Part shown: one piece after another, positions 14,829 through 24,245 of the stretch
How the letters are laid out: each line of letters starts with the position of its first letter
Position numbering within the stretch: the first letter of the stretch is position 1
Assembly (NCBI RefSeq): GCF_001457795.1
Contig: NZ_LN898211.1
Location: forward strand, 310,001-374,000
Reading direction: 5' to 3'
Origin: Olsenella massiliensis
GTDB taxonomy: Bacteria > Actinomycetota > Coriobacteriia > Coriobacteriales > Atopobiaceae
Length of the DNA: 64,000 bases
The notes under the pieces: generated by a model
Database searches by the model: none
The model's input: the letters and a program-made list of their open reading frames with translations, nothing else
Told to the model about the DNA's origin: nothing
Position numbers and translations under genes: made by a program

Positions 14829-16901
14829 CTACCTGCCTTCCGCGCGACGGCGGGCGTACTCCTGGGCAAGCTCCTCCTGGACGTCGTGGGGCACCTGCTC
14901 GTAGCCCGACACCTCCATCTCGAACTCGCCCGTGCCGCGCGAGAGGGAGCGCAGGCGCGTGGCGTAGTCGGTGACCTCGGCATACGGAACCGTCGCCTCG
15001 ACGGTGGTGTGGCCGGCCTGGGCCCCCTGCCCCGAGGTGGCGCCCATGCCCTCGACGCGACCGCGCGAGGCCGAGATGTCGCCCATCACGGAGCCGGCAT
15101 AGCTGTCGGGCACGGTGACGGACAGGTGCGCCATGGGCTCAAGCAGCACGGGCTCGGCCTGGGCGACGGCCTTCTGGAAGCCGATGCGCGCCGCCGTCTT
15201 GAAGGCCATCTCGTTGGAGTCGACGGGATGATAGGAGCCGTCGTACACGGCGACCTTGATGTCAATCATGGGATAGCCCGCGACGACGCCGTCGGTCATG
15301 GTCTCCTGGACGCCCTTGTCGACGGCGGGAATGTAGTTGCGCGGGATGTGGCCGCCCACGACCTCGTCCACGAACTCGTAGCCCGCGCCGGGGTTGGGCT
15401 CCACGCGCAGCCAGCAGTCGCCGTACTGGCCGGCGCCGCCCGTCTGCTTCTTGTGGCGCCCCTGGGCGCTGGCGACGCGGCGGATGGTCTCGCGATACGG
15501 AATGCGCAGCTTGACGGTGTGAGCCTTGACGCCCGTGCGCTCCTCCAGCCGGTCGAGGAGCACGGAGACCTGCGCCTCGCCGATGGCGGACACCACCGTC
15601 TGACCGGTGTCCTCGTCCCTGGTGACGCTCAGCGTCGGGTCGGCGTCGGCGCTCTTCTCGAGGAAGGCGTACAGCTTGCCCTCGCTGCCGCGCTCGTCAG
15701 CCTCTATCGCCGCGCGATACAGCGAGTTGGGGAAGCGGAAGGCGGCCGCCTCGACCTTGCCGGTGACCGAGAGCGTGTCGCCGGTGAGAGCGTCGAGCTT
15801 AGGCACCACGCAGACGTCGCCGGCTGCGACTTCCTGCAGGTCGCGAGTCTCGCGGCCCATCATCTGATACAGGTGGCTCAGGCGCTCCGACTTGCGCGTG
15901 CGGGCGCAGGTGAGCTCGGTGCCCGGCCTCACCGTTCCGGCCAGCACCTTGATGAAGGACAGCTTGCCGTTCTGCTGGTCCTGGAGGCTCTTGAAGACGA
16001 AGGCGACGGGCCTGTCGTCGTCCGGCGAGATGTCCAGCTCCTCGCCGTTGACCAAGGGGACGCGGCCGTAGTCGGCCATGGTGGGGAACCACGCCGCGAT
16101 GCCCTCCATGAGCGCGATGACGCCCTCCTCCTTGACGCAGGAGCCCGCGAACACGGGCACGAAGACGCGGTCGATGATGGCCTTGGCGAGCAGGCCCTCG
16201 AGCTCCTCGGTGGTGACGGGCTCGCCCTCTAGGTACTTCATCATGAGCTCGTCGTCGGCCTCCACCACAAGCTCCACGAGCTGGTCGTGGGCATGCCGGG
16301 CGGCGTCCAGGTAGTCGGCGGGCACCTCGCTCACCACGGGCTTGCCGTCCTCGAGATGGCGCGACGTCAGATGGATCACGTCGATGATGCCCGCGAACGC
16401 GTCGCCCGACCCTATAGGCATCGTGACGGCGGCAAGGCGGTTGCCGTAGCGCTCCTGGGCGGTCAGAAGGGCGGTGTCCCAGTCGGCGTCGGGACGGTCG
16501 AGGCGATTGATGAAGAGGGCGCGGGCGATGGAGAGGTCCTCCGCCGCGTACCAGAGCCTCGTGGTGATCGTGCCGGGGCCGGAGGCGGCGTCCACGACGA
16601 AGACGGCCGTCTCGGCGGCGGCCAGCGCGCCGTAGGCGTCGCCCACGAAGTCGGGGTAGCAGGGGGCGTCAAGGACGTTGATGCGACAGCCGTCATACTC
16701 CACCGGCGCGATGGTGGTCGAGATGGAGAAGCCGCGCGCGCCCTCCTCGGTGTCATAGTCGAGCGTGGGCTTGGTGCCGGCGTGACCGCCCAGGCGGGTC
16801 GTCCTGCCCGTCAGGTGGAGCATGGCCTCGGCCAGCATGGTCTTGCCCACGCCGCCTTGGCCCACGAGAGCGAGGTTCTTTACCTTGGTGCTTGCAGCCA
16901 T
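14829..16901 (-). CDS. EF-G paralogue (EF-G2-like, translation-factor family) with degenerate G3 motif
   Basis: A 690-residue protein with the five-domain layout of elongation factor G. G1 is GQGGVGKT (residues 14-21) rather than AHxDxGKT. G3 is DAPCYPDF (about 78-85) rather than DTPGHVDF, so both the invariant glycine and the catalytic histidine are changed. G4 is NRLDRP rather than NKMDR. Domains IV-V are intact, including GGAGQYGDCWLRVEP and DVQEELAQEYARRRAEGR at the end. Actinobacteria often carry such a paralogue beside true fusA, with debated roles in stress or ribosome release. It is unlikely to be the essential EF-G. AGGAGGGA precedes the ATG. Confidence 0.88.
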   Translation of the reverse strand: MAASTKVKNLALVGQGGVGKTMLAEAMLHLTGRTTRLGGHAGTKPTLDYDTEEGARGFSISTTIAPVEYDGCRINVLDAPCYPDFVGDAYGALAAAETAVFVVDAASGPGTITTRLWYAAEDLSIARALFINRLDRPDADWDTALLTAQERYGNRLAAVTMPIGSGDAFAGIIDVIHLTSRHLEDGKPVVSEVPADYLDAARHAHDQLVELVVEADDELMMKYLEGEPVTTEELEGLLAKAIIDRVFVPVFAGSCVKEEGVIALMEGIAAWFPTMADYGRVPLVNGEELDISPDDDRPVAFVFKSLQDQQNGKLSFIKVLAGTVRPGTELTCARTRKSERLSHLYQMMGRETRDLQEVAAGDVCVVPKLDALTGDTLSVTGKVEAAAFRFPNSLYRAAIEADERGSEGKLYAFLEKSADADPTLSVTRDEDTGQTVVSAIGEAQVSVLLDRLEERTGVKAHTVKLRIPYRETIRRVASAQGRHKKQTGGAGQYGDCWLRVEPNPGAGYEFVDEVVGGHIPRNYIPAVDKGVQETMTDGVVAGYPMIDIKVAVYDGSYHPVDSNEMAFKTAARIGFQKAVAQAEPVLLEPMAHLSVTVPDSYAGSVMGDISASRGRVEGMGATSGQGAQAGHTTVEATVPYAEVTDYATRLRSLSRGTGEFEMEVSGYEQVPHDVQEELAQEYARRRAEGR

Positions 16902-17056
16902 GTTCCCTCCTCAAGCCCGTCTCGCCCCATGCGGGGGCAGGGCATCAGTACGACACGATGCCTTCAACATATCCATGGCCCCGGATTGCCAACCCCACGT
17001 TTCGGGCGGCGCGGGCAAGGGCGCCGCAGGCGCGACGTTTGCCCGTCAGATTGCCC

Positions 17057-18004
17057 CTACCAGCGGCGGACCTTCTCGACGTTCTCGCGGATGTGCGCAC
17101 AGCTGGCGTGGAACTTCTCCTGCTCACGCTCGTCCAGGGCCAAAGGAAAGAGGCTCTCGACGCCGTTTGCGCCGACCACGGCGGGCAGCGAGGTGTATAT
17201 GCCGCTCTCGCCGTAGACGTCGTCCAGAAGGACGCCGCAGGGGGTGATGAGCTTGGAGTCCTGGATGACGGCCTTCACGATCTCCGTGGCGGCGTTGGCC
17301 ACGGAGTACTCGGTGCAGCCCTTGCCGGCGTAGGTCACGTAGCCGCCCTGGCGGGCGGCGTCCTCGATGGCGTCCTTGTCAAACGTGAAGCGCTCGGGGT
17401 CGCTCCTCTCAAGCTCGGCCAGGGGCGTGGCGCCAAAGGACACGTGCGACCAGGCGGCAAACTGCGAGGCGCCGTGCTCGCCAAGCATCCAGCTGGTGAT
17501 GGAGGTGGGGTTGTAGCCCGTGACGTCGGCAAGGGCGTGGCGCAGGCGGGCCGAGTCGAGCGCGGTGCCCGACCCGATGACGCGGCGCGGGTCAAGCTCC
17601 GCCAGCTTCCAGATGAGGGTGGCCACGACGTCGCAGGGGTTGGCGATGGTGACGATGACGCCCTCGTAACCCTTGAGGCGGGGCGCCCACGACGCCGTCT
17701 CGTCCGAGGTGCAGAACAGCTCGCCGTCGCGGTTGCCGGCGGCCTGGGCTATGTGCCCTGCGGCGTTGACCACGACGTCGCAGCACATGAGGTCCTCGTA
17801 GCGGTCGTGACAGTTGTACACGCGCGCCTGTCGGGGGTAAAAGGGCATGGCGTCCTGCAGGTCGTTGACCTCGCAGGCGACCTTGCTCTCCTTCACGTCA
17901 ACGCAGTAGAGCTCCGCCGCCAGCCCCTGATAGAGAATCGCGTTTGCCACGTGCGCTCCCACGTGGCCCATGCCGATGATGCCGATCTTCGTTACTGCGC
18001 TCAT
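17057..18004 (-). CDS. L-lactate / L-2-hydroxyacid dehydrogenase, LDH-MDH family
   Basis: A 315-residue NAD-dependent dehydrogenase. GMGHVG (residues 11-16) is the Rossmann loop and the Asp in YCVDVKES (about 36) selects NAD. IANPCDV (about 128) and GSGTALDSARLR (about 147) are family signatures. GEHGAS (about 178) holds the catalytic histidine. The LDH/L-hydroxyisocaproate dehydrogenase branch seems closer than true malate dehydrogenase, but 2-oxoacid specificity is not certain. It would regenerate NAD during fermentation in the cytoplasm. GGAG lies 4-5 bases before the ATG. The gene stands alone between purF and the EF-G-like gene. Confidence 0.87.
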   Translation of the reverse strand: MSAVTKIGIIGMGHVGAHVANAILYQGLAAELYCVDVKESKVACEVNDLQDAMPFYPRQARVYNCHDRYEDLMCCDVVVNAAGHIAQAAGNRDGELFCTSDETASWAPRLKGYEGVIVTIANPCDVVATLIWKLAELDPRRVIGSGTALDSARLRHALADVTGYNPTSITSWMLGEHGASQFAAWSHVSFGATPLAELERSDPERFTFDKDAIEDAARQGGYVTYAGKGCTEYSVANAATEIVKAVIQDSKLITPCGVLLDDVYGESGIYTSLPAVVGANGVESLFPLALDEREQEKFHASCAHIRENVEKVRRW

Positions 18005-18118
18005 GGTTCTCCATTCCTCGTCATGTGAACGTGTTGATGGTCTCCGGTGTGCGGGGCTGGCGCGCCAGGCTCCTCTGGCGACAAAACGCCTGGCGCCCCG
18101 GGCCGGCGCGGGTGGCGC

Positions 18119-19639
18119 CTATGGCGTCGCTGGGGGCTTTGCGGCAGGCCCGTCCGCTCGCGCCGGGCGGGCCTCGACCACGTTTGGCGTGTATCCCGGC
18201 AGGAACTTCTCCTCGTAGAACGACTTGGGGATGCTCACGGGATACCGGCCGTTAAAGCAGGCCGCGCAGTAGCCGCGGTCGGGCACGCAGGCCAGGAGCC
18301 CCTCGATCGAGAGAAAGGCCAGCGAGTCGGCGCCGATGTAGTCGCGCACCTCCTCGACGGACTTGTTGGCGCTGATGAGCTGGTCCTGCGTGGCCGTGTC
18401 GATGCCGTAGAAGCAGGGCCACACGACCTCCGGCGACGCCGAGCGCAGGTGCACCTGGGTGGCGCCCGCCTCGCGCAGCATGCGCACGATCTGCTTGGAC
18501 GTGGTGCCGCGCACCACCGAGTCGTCCACCATGAGCACGCGCTTGCCGGCCACCGCGTCGGCCAGGGCCGTCAGCTTGAGGCGCACGCCCCGCTCGCGCA
18601 GCTCCTGGGTGGGGGCTATGAAGGTGCGCGCCACGTAGCGGTTCTTGATGAGCCCCGTGCCAAAGGGCAGGCCCGCCTCGGCGGCAAAGCCCTCGGCCGC
18701 CGGCGTGCCGCTGTCGGGAACGCTGATGACCAGGTCGACGTCGGCGGGCGCCTCGCGGGCGAGCTGGCGGCCCATCTCGTGGCGGACCTTGTAGAAGGAC
18801 CTGCCGTCCTGCACGGAGTCGGGGCGCGAAAAGTACACGTCCTCAAAGATGCACGTTGCCTCGCCCCGCTGGGCGACGCCCTCCTCGCTGGAGATCCCCT
18901 CGTCCGACACGCGCAGCACCTCGCCGGGACGAACCTCTCGCACGAAGCGGGCGCCCACGATGGACAGGGCGCAGGTCTCGCTGGCGACCACCCACTCGCC
19001 CTCGCCGAGCCTGCCAAGGACCAGCGGCCTGATGCCCAGGGGGTCCCTAAAGGCGTAGAGCGCGTCCTCGCGCACGAGCACCACGGCGTAGCCGCCGCGC
19101 ACGAGCTGCATGGTGCGGCGGATGCCCTGCCTCAGGTGGCTCGTCCTGCTCGTGAAGTAGCCTATGAGACGGGCCATGACCTCGCTGTCGGTGTCCGAGC
19201 GAAACGGGATGCCCGCGTCGATGAGCTTATGGCGCAGCTCGTCAAAGTTCACGAGGGTGCCGTTGTGGGCCAGGGCGATGACCACGTCCCCGATGGTGGA
19301 GAGGTGCGGCTGCGACGACTCCCAGCCCTTGGCGCCCGCCGTTCCGTAGCGGCAGTGGCCGATGGCCACCTTGCCCTGCATGGCCTGGAGGTCCTCGTCC
19401 TTGAAGACCTCGGTGACAAGCCCCAGGTCCTTGCGGACGAGCACCGTCTTGCCGTTGCCCACCGCGATGCCTGCGGAGTCCTGGCCGCGATGCTGTAGGG
19501 CCCTCAGGGCAAAGTAGGTCATGCGCGACACGTCCTGACCGGGAGCCCAGATGCCAAAGACGCCGCACTCCTCGTGCAGGCCGGTCATGCCGGCGTGATG
19601 CTCGGCCGCGTCGCAGGCGGTCATGGACGATGCGCTCAT
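18119..19639 (-). CDS. purF: Amidophosphoribosyltransferase (first step of purine synthesis)
   Basis: A 506-residue enzyme that makes phosphoribosylamine from PRPP and glutamine. EECGVFGI places the catalytic nucleophile at Cys25, so a propeptide of 24 residues is probably removed. RALQHRGQDSAGIA is the glutaminase signature. VLMVDDSVVRGTTS is the PRPP-binding loop. GYCAACF near residue 458 provides two of the cysteines of the Bacillus-type iron-sulphur cluster, so this is the oxygen-sensitive class. AAAGGGG lies upstream of the ATG. The remaining purine genes are 11-23 kb away in the same window (purN, purM, purE, purD, purA). Confidence 0.96.
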   Translation of the reverse strand: MSASSMTACDAAEHHAGMTGLHEECGVFGIWAPGQDVSRMTYFALRALQHRGQDSAGIAVGNGKTVLVRKDLGLVTEVFKDEDLQAMQGKVAIGHCRYGTAGAKGWESSQPHLSTIGDVVIALAHNGTLVNFDELRHKLIDAGIPFRSDTDSEVMARLIGYFTSRTSHLRQGIRRTMQLVRGGYAVVLVREDALYAFRDPLGIRPLVLGRLGEGEWVVASETCALSIVGARFVREVRPGEVLRVSDEGISSEEGVAQRGEATCIFEDVYFSRPDSVQDGRSFYKVRHEMGRQLAREAPADVDLVISVPDSGTPAAEGFAAEAGLPFGTGLIKNRYVARTFIAPTQELRERGVRLKLTALADAVAGKRVLMVDDSVVRGTTSKQIVRMLREAGATQVHLRSASPEVVWPCFYGIDTATQDQLISANKSVEEVRDYIGADSLAFLSIEGLLACVPDRGYCAACFNGRYPVSIPKSFYEEKFLPGYTPNVVEARPARADGPAAKPPATP

Positions 19640-19733
19640 CGCGTCCCCTTTGCGCAGGCTAGAATGGTGGGTGCAACGCGTCTAGTGTACGGCAAGCCCC
19701 GACGCGGGCCAGGCCGCGTCGGAAGGTCGTAAC

Positions 19734-20951
19734 ATGGGATACCGCACCTACACCTGCCCCATCGCCCGCCGCTGCGGAGGATGCGAGTGGCTCTCGGTGC
19801 CCTATCCCATCCAGCTTCGTCGCAAGCAGGAGGCCCTGGAGCGGCTCTTTGGGGACATCTGCCGCGAGGACGGCTGTCGGGTGGCGCCCGTCCGCGGCAT
19901 GGAGGACCCCCGCGCCTTCAGGATGAAGGCGGCCGCGCCCTTTGCCCCCGGTCCCAAGGGGCGCATGCGCACGGGCTTTTATGAGGGAGGATCGCATCGC
20001 ATCGTCTGGTGCGAGCGCTGCCTGGTGGAGGACGAGCGGGCGCGAGCGGTCCTCAACGACGTGGCGCGCGTGGCGGAGCGCCTGGGCATTGCCGCCTACG
20101 ACGAGGATCGCGGCACCGGCGTGCTCAGGCACGCGGTCCTTCGCTGCGGCCATGCCACGGACGAGACGCTGCTGACCCTGGTGACCAACGGCGAGCGGCT
20201 CCCCCGCGCGGGGCGCTTCGTGCGAGAGTTGCTCAAGCGCCACGGCGAGCTCACGAGCATCGTCCAGAACGTCAACACCCGACGCACCAACGTCATCCTG
20301 GGCCAGCGCTGCCGGACGCTGTACGGCCCGGGCGTCATGCGCGACCGGCTGCTGGGCTGCACGTTTGAGATAGGTCCCACGAGCTTCTACCAGACGAACC
20401 CGCGGCAGACGGAGCTGCTGTACTCCCTGGTCGTCGAGGGCGTGCGCCTCTCTGGGGGCGAGAGGGTCCTTGACGCCTACTGCGGCTGCGGCACCATCGG
20501 CATCTGCCTGGCCAAGGCCGCGCGGGAGACAGGGCGCTCCCAGGTGCACGTGACGGGCGTCGAGCAGGTCTCGGGTGCCGTGGCGAGCGCGCGGCGCAAC
20601 GCCGCGGCCAACGGGCTGAAGGACTGCTGCACCTTTGTGAACGCCGACGCCACGGAATACCTGCGCCGGACCGCCGGCGCCGCCGGAGGGGCCACGCCGG
20701 ACGGGGACGGCAGGTTTGACGTCGTGGTCATGGACCCGCCGCGCGCGGGGTCCACGCCCGCGTTCATCGCCAGCGTCGCGGCCTGCGCGCCGAGGACGGT
20801 CGTGTACGTGAGCTGCAACCCCCAGACGCAGGTTCGCGATCTTGCCGAGCTGCGCCGGCGCGGCTACCGCGTGACCGGCGTGACACCGGTGGACATGTTT
20901 CCGCACACCAAGCACGTGGAGACGGTGGCGCTGATGTCGCGGGAGAGGTGA
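19734..20951 (+). CDS. 23S rRNA (uracil-5)-methyltransferase, RlmD/RumA-like
   Basis: A 405-residue SAM-dependent RNA m5U methyltransferase. Cys residues CPIARRCGGCEWL (8-20) start an iron-sulphur cluster motif, with the fourth cysteine likely in VWCERCL near residue 95. SAM-binding is by VLDAYCGCGTIG near residue 243. DPPRAGS (about 331) and YVSCNPQT (about 360) carry the active site; the Cys of SCNP forms the covalent RNA adduct. There is no N-terminal TRAM domain. Whether it modifies 23S position 747 or 1939 is not decided by the sequence. It is divergent from purF. Confidence 0.9.
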   Translation: MGYRTYTCPIARRCGGCEWLSVPYPIQLRRKQEALERLFGDICREDGCRVAPVRGMEDPRAFRMKAAAPFAPGPKGRMRTGFYEGGSHRIVWCERCLVEDERARAVLNDVARVAERLGIAAYDEDRGTGVLRHAVLRCGHATDETLLTLVTNGERLPRAGRFVRELLKRHGELTSIVQNVNTRRTNVILGQRCRTLYGPGVMRDRLLGCTFEIGPTSFYQTNPRQTELLYSLVVEGVRLSGGERVLDAYCGCGTIGICLAKAARETGRSQVHVTGVEQVSGAVASARRNAAANGLKDCCTFVNADATEYLRRTAGAAGGATPDGDGRFDVVVMDPPRAGSTPAFIASVAACAPRTVVYVSCNPQTQVRDLAELRRRGYRVTGVTPVDMFPHTKHVETVALMSRER

Positions 20952-21039
20952 CGAGGCTCGGCTCTCCTGACGGGCGACTTGGGCGCCACCGGAACAGACG
21001 ATGTTGTCGGGAACAGACGCCGCCTCAGGGACATGCCCG

Positions 21040-22543
21040 TCATCGATGACGTCCGGAGGCCGTTGGCGGCGGGCAGCGCTTCATCAGTTCCTGCACCGCA
21101 AACTTTCCGCTCGCGGCGGCGAGGGGCAGCCCGCCGCCGGTCTGAACCCATTGGCTGGCAAGAAACAGGTTCCTCAGGCCTGGTACGGTGCTCTTGACGT
21201 ACAGCGGCTTGTATCCCTTGAGCGCGTTGAAGCTCATGTAGGCCCCCTGATACGCATGGCACCATCGGGCAAAGGTCAGCGGGCTGTAGGTGCTCGGCAG
21301 GACAAGCCTTCCCCTTACTGCGGGAAAGCGACTTTCGATGCGCTGTCTGAGGGTCTCAGCCAGGGCGCGTTTTTCTTCCTCATAGGCTGTCTTTGACAGG
21401 GAGCTCCAGTAGGCAAATGTGCCGTTATTCAAGAGCACGTTGCACTGAATCACCCGCTTGTCGGCAGGAAACAGCGTCTTGTCGTAATCGTACAGCCGTA
21501 TGCCGCACAGGTCTTTGCTTTCTCCGGCCACCGTGTAGGGCTCACAGGAAAACACCACCGACCCCTTGGGAAGATGCAGGTCACCCTCTCCCAGGACGCC
21601 AAAGGCCGCCTGGTAGCCGGTGTTGGCCACATACCCTTCGGGGTGTTCATACATGGTTCTTAGGTTCCTGTCCAGATATGTTTCGGACAGAATCTTATAG
21701 AACAGCTGGTGCGGGTCGGCGGCCCATATAAAGGCCTCGCCGGTGATCGTCCGGGCGTCTTTTAGCTGCACGCCGCATAGACGCCGCTCGTCAACCTTGG
21801 CGGCGGTCACGTCGGCGTTGCGCTCAACTGAGCCGCCCAGGCTTTGATAGCGTTCCAACATTCGCCTGACCATTCCGACAGAACCGCCCTGCGGTATGCC
21901 GGCGCTGCCGCTTGTATAAAAGGCGTAGGAGGTAAGCAAGGTGATCGCGAGGAAGTCCTTGGGAAAAAAGGCGCCCATCATGCGCCTGATCAAGGGATTG
22001 TTGAACCGTTCTGCCAGCTCGGCAATCGTCAGGCTCCCATAGGTCTGATAGGCTCTTGAGGCCCCCCCTCATGCCCATGGCCATTTTTAGAAACTGGAAC
22101 ACGTTCATATGGGCCACAGACGTCTCGCAGGGTGGCTGTACGCACTCAAGCTGTCGCACCGAATCGAAGAAGACATTGATCTCCCGTGCGTCTTCCGGCG
22201 CGACGGAAAGAAGCTCCGTCCTGCTCCTTTCAAGGTCCCTGGCAAACGTCAGGGTTCTGCCTTCGGCTTGCAAGGTATAGAAGGCTGGTTCGTAGTAAAG
22301 GTCAACATCGGCGGTCAGCACGCCCAGCTCGCTCCAGAGCTGGTGCAGGGGGTTTTCTTTGTTGCATCCGACAAGCCAATGTATGCAGTTGTCGATATGA
22401 TAGCCCTGGCGATTCCAGCCTGTGCACTCACCGCCGACCATCTGGTTCTTTTCGAGGATTAGCGTCTTATAACCTTGTTCTTGAGCTAGGATTCCGGCGC
22501 TTAAGCCAGAGATTCCTCCGCCTATAATCACAAGATTATTCAT
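21040..22543 (-). pseudogene. Frameshifted FAD-dependent oxidoreductase, phytoene desaturase-like
   Basis: A single protein read in two frames. The first part, from the ATG at 22543, gives MNNLVIIGGGISGLSAG, an ADP-binding GxGxxG loop, followed by GGECTGWNRQGYHIDNCIHWL. The second part gives ELAERFNNPLIRRMMGAFFP and ends with the family C-terminal motif LASQWVQTGGGLP. The shift falls at or near a run of seven C at 22062-22068: one base fewer joins the frames as MRGASRAYQTYGSLTIAELAERF. The gene is less GC-rich than its neighbours, which suggests horizontal transfer. Homologues in Firmicutes act as amine-oxidase/phytoene-desaturase-family flavoproteins of uncertain substrate. It may be a real pseudogene, a phase-variable tract or a sequencing error. 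Confidence 0.8.
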
Positions 22544-22626
22544 ATTTCCGCACCTCTCTGCGTGTTGCGTCAATTATACGCCACGCGCTAGGTACGAGGG
22601 GGCAACCCTGCGGCACCTTGCGTATA

Positions 22627-22659
22627 CTTTGTATGAAACGTAGGGTTTTTCATACAAAG
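22627..22659. promoter_or_regulatory. Perfect 12-base palindrome, candidate operator
   Basis: CTTTGTATGAAA (22627-22638) and its exact complement TTTCATACAAAG (22648-22659) flank a 9-base spacer. It lies between the divergent flavoprotein gene and the AbrB-like gene. A TATACT hexamer at 22623-22628 overlaps the left arm, so a bound repressor would block transcription. Dyad symmetry and size fit a dimeric regulator such as a TetR- or AbrB-type protein. Confidence 0.6.
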
Positions 22660-22687
22660 GGACCCTGTCACATAAGGGAGGATGCCC

Positions 22688-22963
22688 ATGAAAGCACAGG
22701 TCGCAGCGTCAACGCATGACCAGCCCTCACCTGACGAGGGCGACGGGCACCGGGGGCTGTACGTGTGGACGGCAAAGGTGGGCACCAAGGGGCAGATTGT
22801 TCTTCCCAAGGAGTCCCGTGACGTGTTCAACATCGCCAGCGGAGACACGGTGCTGCTGCTAGGTGACGTCAGGCGAGGCATCGCGCTCTTGAGCGGCGCG
22901 CAGATGGAAGAGGCGCTCCTGCGGGTTCACGGCGCCATGGAAGAGGGGTCCGATCTCCCATGA
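22688..22963 (+). CDS. AbrB/SpoVT-type DNA-binding protein
   Basis: A 91-residue protein with one swapped-hairpin AbrB domain, residues about 26-72 (KVGTKGQIVLPKESRDVFNIASGDTVLLLGD). The family binds DNA as a dimer and acts as a transition-state regulator or an antitoxin. I prefer the ATG at 22688 over 22682 because GGGAGG is then 6-7 bases upstream rather than adjacent. The stop overlaps the start of the next gene (ATGA), so the two are coexpressed. The palindrome upstream could be its own operator. No toxin gene is evident. Confidence 0.85.
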   Translation: MKAQVAASTHDQPSPDEGDGHRGLYVWTAKVGTKGQIVLPKESRDVFNIASGDTVLLLGDVRRGIALLSGAQMEEALLRVHGAMEEGSDLP

Positions 22964-24087
22964 GGGCCCTCAGGGTCATCCTGGCGGTTAGCGCCGTGCT
23001 CTGCCTCGCGGCAGCTGGCCTGGCCTGGCACACGCTCAGCTATGACTACGGCAACGACCGGTTCATGACGTCACGTGGCACCCAGCTTGGCTTTGCCGAG
23101 AAGACCTACCAGACCCCCGACGGGCGCACGATCGCCTATCTGGAGGGTCCGGACGCCGGCGAGCCGCTGCTTCTGATCCATGGGCAGATGGTCTCCAAGG
23201 AGGACTACGCCAAGGTCCTGCCCGAGCTGTCGCGCCGCTATCACGTCTTTGCCGTGGACTGCTACGGCCATGGCGGATCGTCCAAGGACCCCAACGCCTA
23301 CAACATCACCACCATCCGCGACGACCTCGTTGGCTTCATGGGTAACGTCATCCGGGCAAGGACGCTCGTCGCGGGCCACTCCTCGGGCGCCCTCATTGCC
23401 GCCGCCGTCGCAGCTGCCGCCCCAGGCCAGGTGAGCGGCCTTTTGCTTGAGGACGGCCCCTTCTTTTCGACGGAGCCGGGCCGGGCGCAGAACACGCTCT
23501 CGTACAAGGAGTTCCGGACGATACACGACTTTCTCACCCAGGACGAAGAGACCAACTACACCCGCTACTACCTCTCGCACACCTACATGAGCACGCTCTT
23601 TGACAGCGGGGACGGCGACACCTGGGAGCCGTTGGTCAAGCGGCCGTTTTCCGAGCGCATAGACGAGGGCGGCGGCGTCATGCCCATCGTGTGGTACTAC
23701 CCTCCCGAAGTCGGCCTTAACAGCCTGGTCTTTCTGACGCGCAACCTCCAGGATGGCACGGGTACGTATGACCTGCGCTTTGGGGACGCCTTCTATGACT
23801 TCTCCTGGTTTGCCGGATTTGATCAGGAGCAGGCCCTGCGGCAGATAGCCTGTCCCACGCTCATCCTCCACGTTGCCCCGTCAAGCGCGACCGCCCCGAG
23901 CTATTACGACCGGCAGGGGGTCCTCATCTCGGCGATGGACGAGAGCGACGCGCGGCGCGTTCACGCGCTCATAGCGAGAAGCGAGCTTATTGAGGGGTAC
24001 GCCTCGCGCCATGACATTCACGACGAGCTTCCCCGGGAGTACGTCGATGCCGTCGATCGGCTGTCGGACGGGGTTACAGAAAGGTAG
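22960..24087 (+). CDS. Membrane-anchored alpha/beta hydrolase
   Basis: A 375-residue protein. An N-terminal hydrophobic segment (VILAVSAVLCLAAAGLAW, residues 6-23) is a signal anchor or signal peptide, so the enzyme faces outside. The hydrolase core starts near residue 52 (PDGRTIAYLEGP), with the oxyanion-loop LLIHGQ (71-76), AVDCYGHGGSS (98-108) and nucleophile elbow GHSSG (139-143, Ser141). A catalytic histidine is probably that in SRHDIHDE near residue 356. Substrate is unknown: esterase, lipase and peptidase relatives all exist. The ATG overlaps the AbrB-like gene, so it is probably its regulatory target. Confidence 0.85.
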   Translation: MRALRVILAVSAVLCLAAAGLAWHTLSYDYGNDRFMTSRGTQLGFAEKTYQTPDGRTIAYLEGPDAGEPLLLIHGQMVSKEDYAKVLPELSRRYHVFAVDCYGHGGSSKDPNAYNITTIRDDLVGFMGNVIRARTLVAGHSSGALIAAAVAAAAPGQVSGLLLEDGPFFSTEPGRAQNTLSYKEFRTIHDFLTQDEETNYTRYYLSHTYMSTLFDSGDGDTWEPLVKRPFSERIDEGGGVMPIVWYYPPEVGLNSLVFLTRNLQDGTGTYDLRFGDAFYDFSWFAGFDQEQALRQIACPTLILHVAPSSATAPSYYDRQGVLISAMDESDARRVHALIARSELIEGYASRHDIHDELPREYVDAVDRLSDGVTER

Positions 24088-24147
24088 CCCCGCGTGACGA
24101 CGCGAGGGGGCGGCGCCGGAGGGCGGTGAGCGGGAGCATCAAGGAGG

Positions 24148-24173
24148 GCGGCGGCCGGTTTCCCGACCGCCGC
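24148..24173. terminator. Hairpin between convergent hydrolase and adhesin genes
   Basis: GCGGCGG (24148-24154) pairs with CCGCCGC (24167-24173); the bases between can extend the stem. The 158-base gap between the two convergent genes holds nothing else recognisable. Confidence 0.45.
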
Positions 24174-24245
24174 GTCCCATCTCAGGTTTCCGCGGGTCCC
24201 GGCCTCACGTAAGCCGGAGCCGCATCGTGCCGCCCGGGCCGGGCG

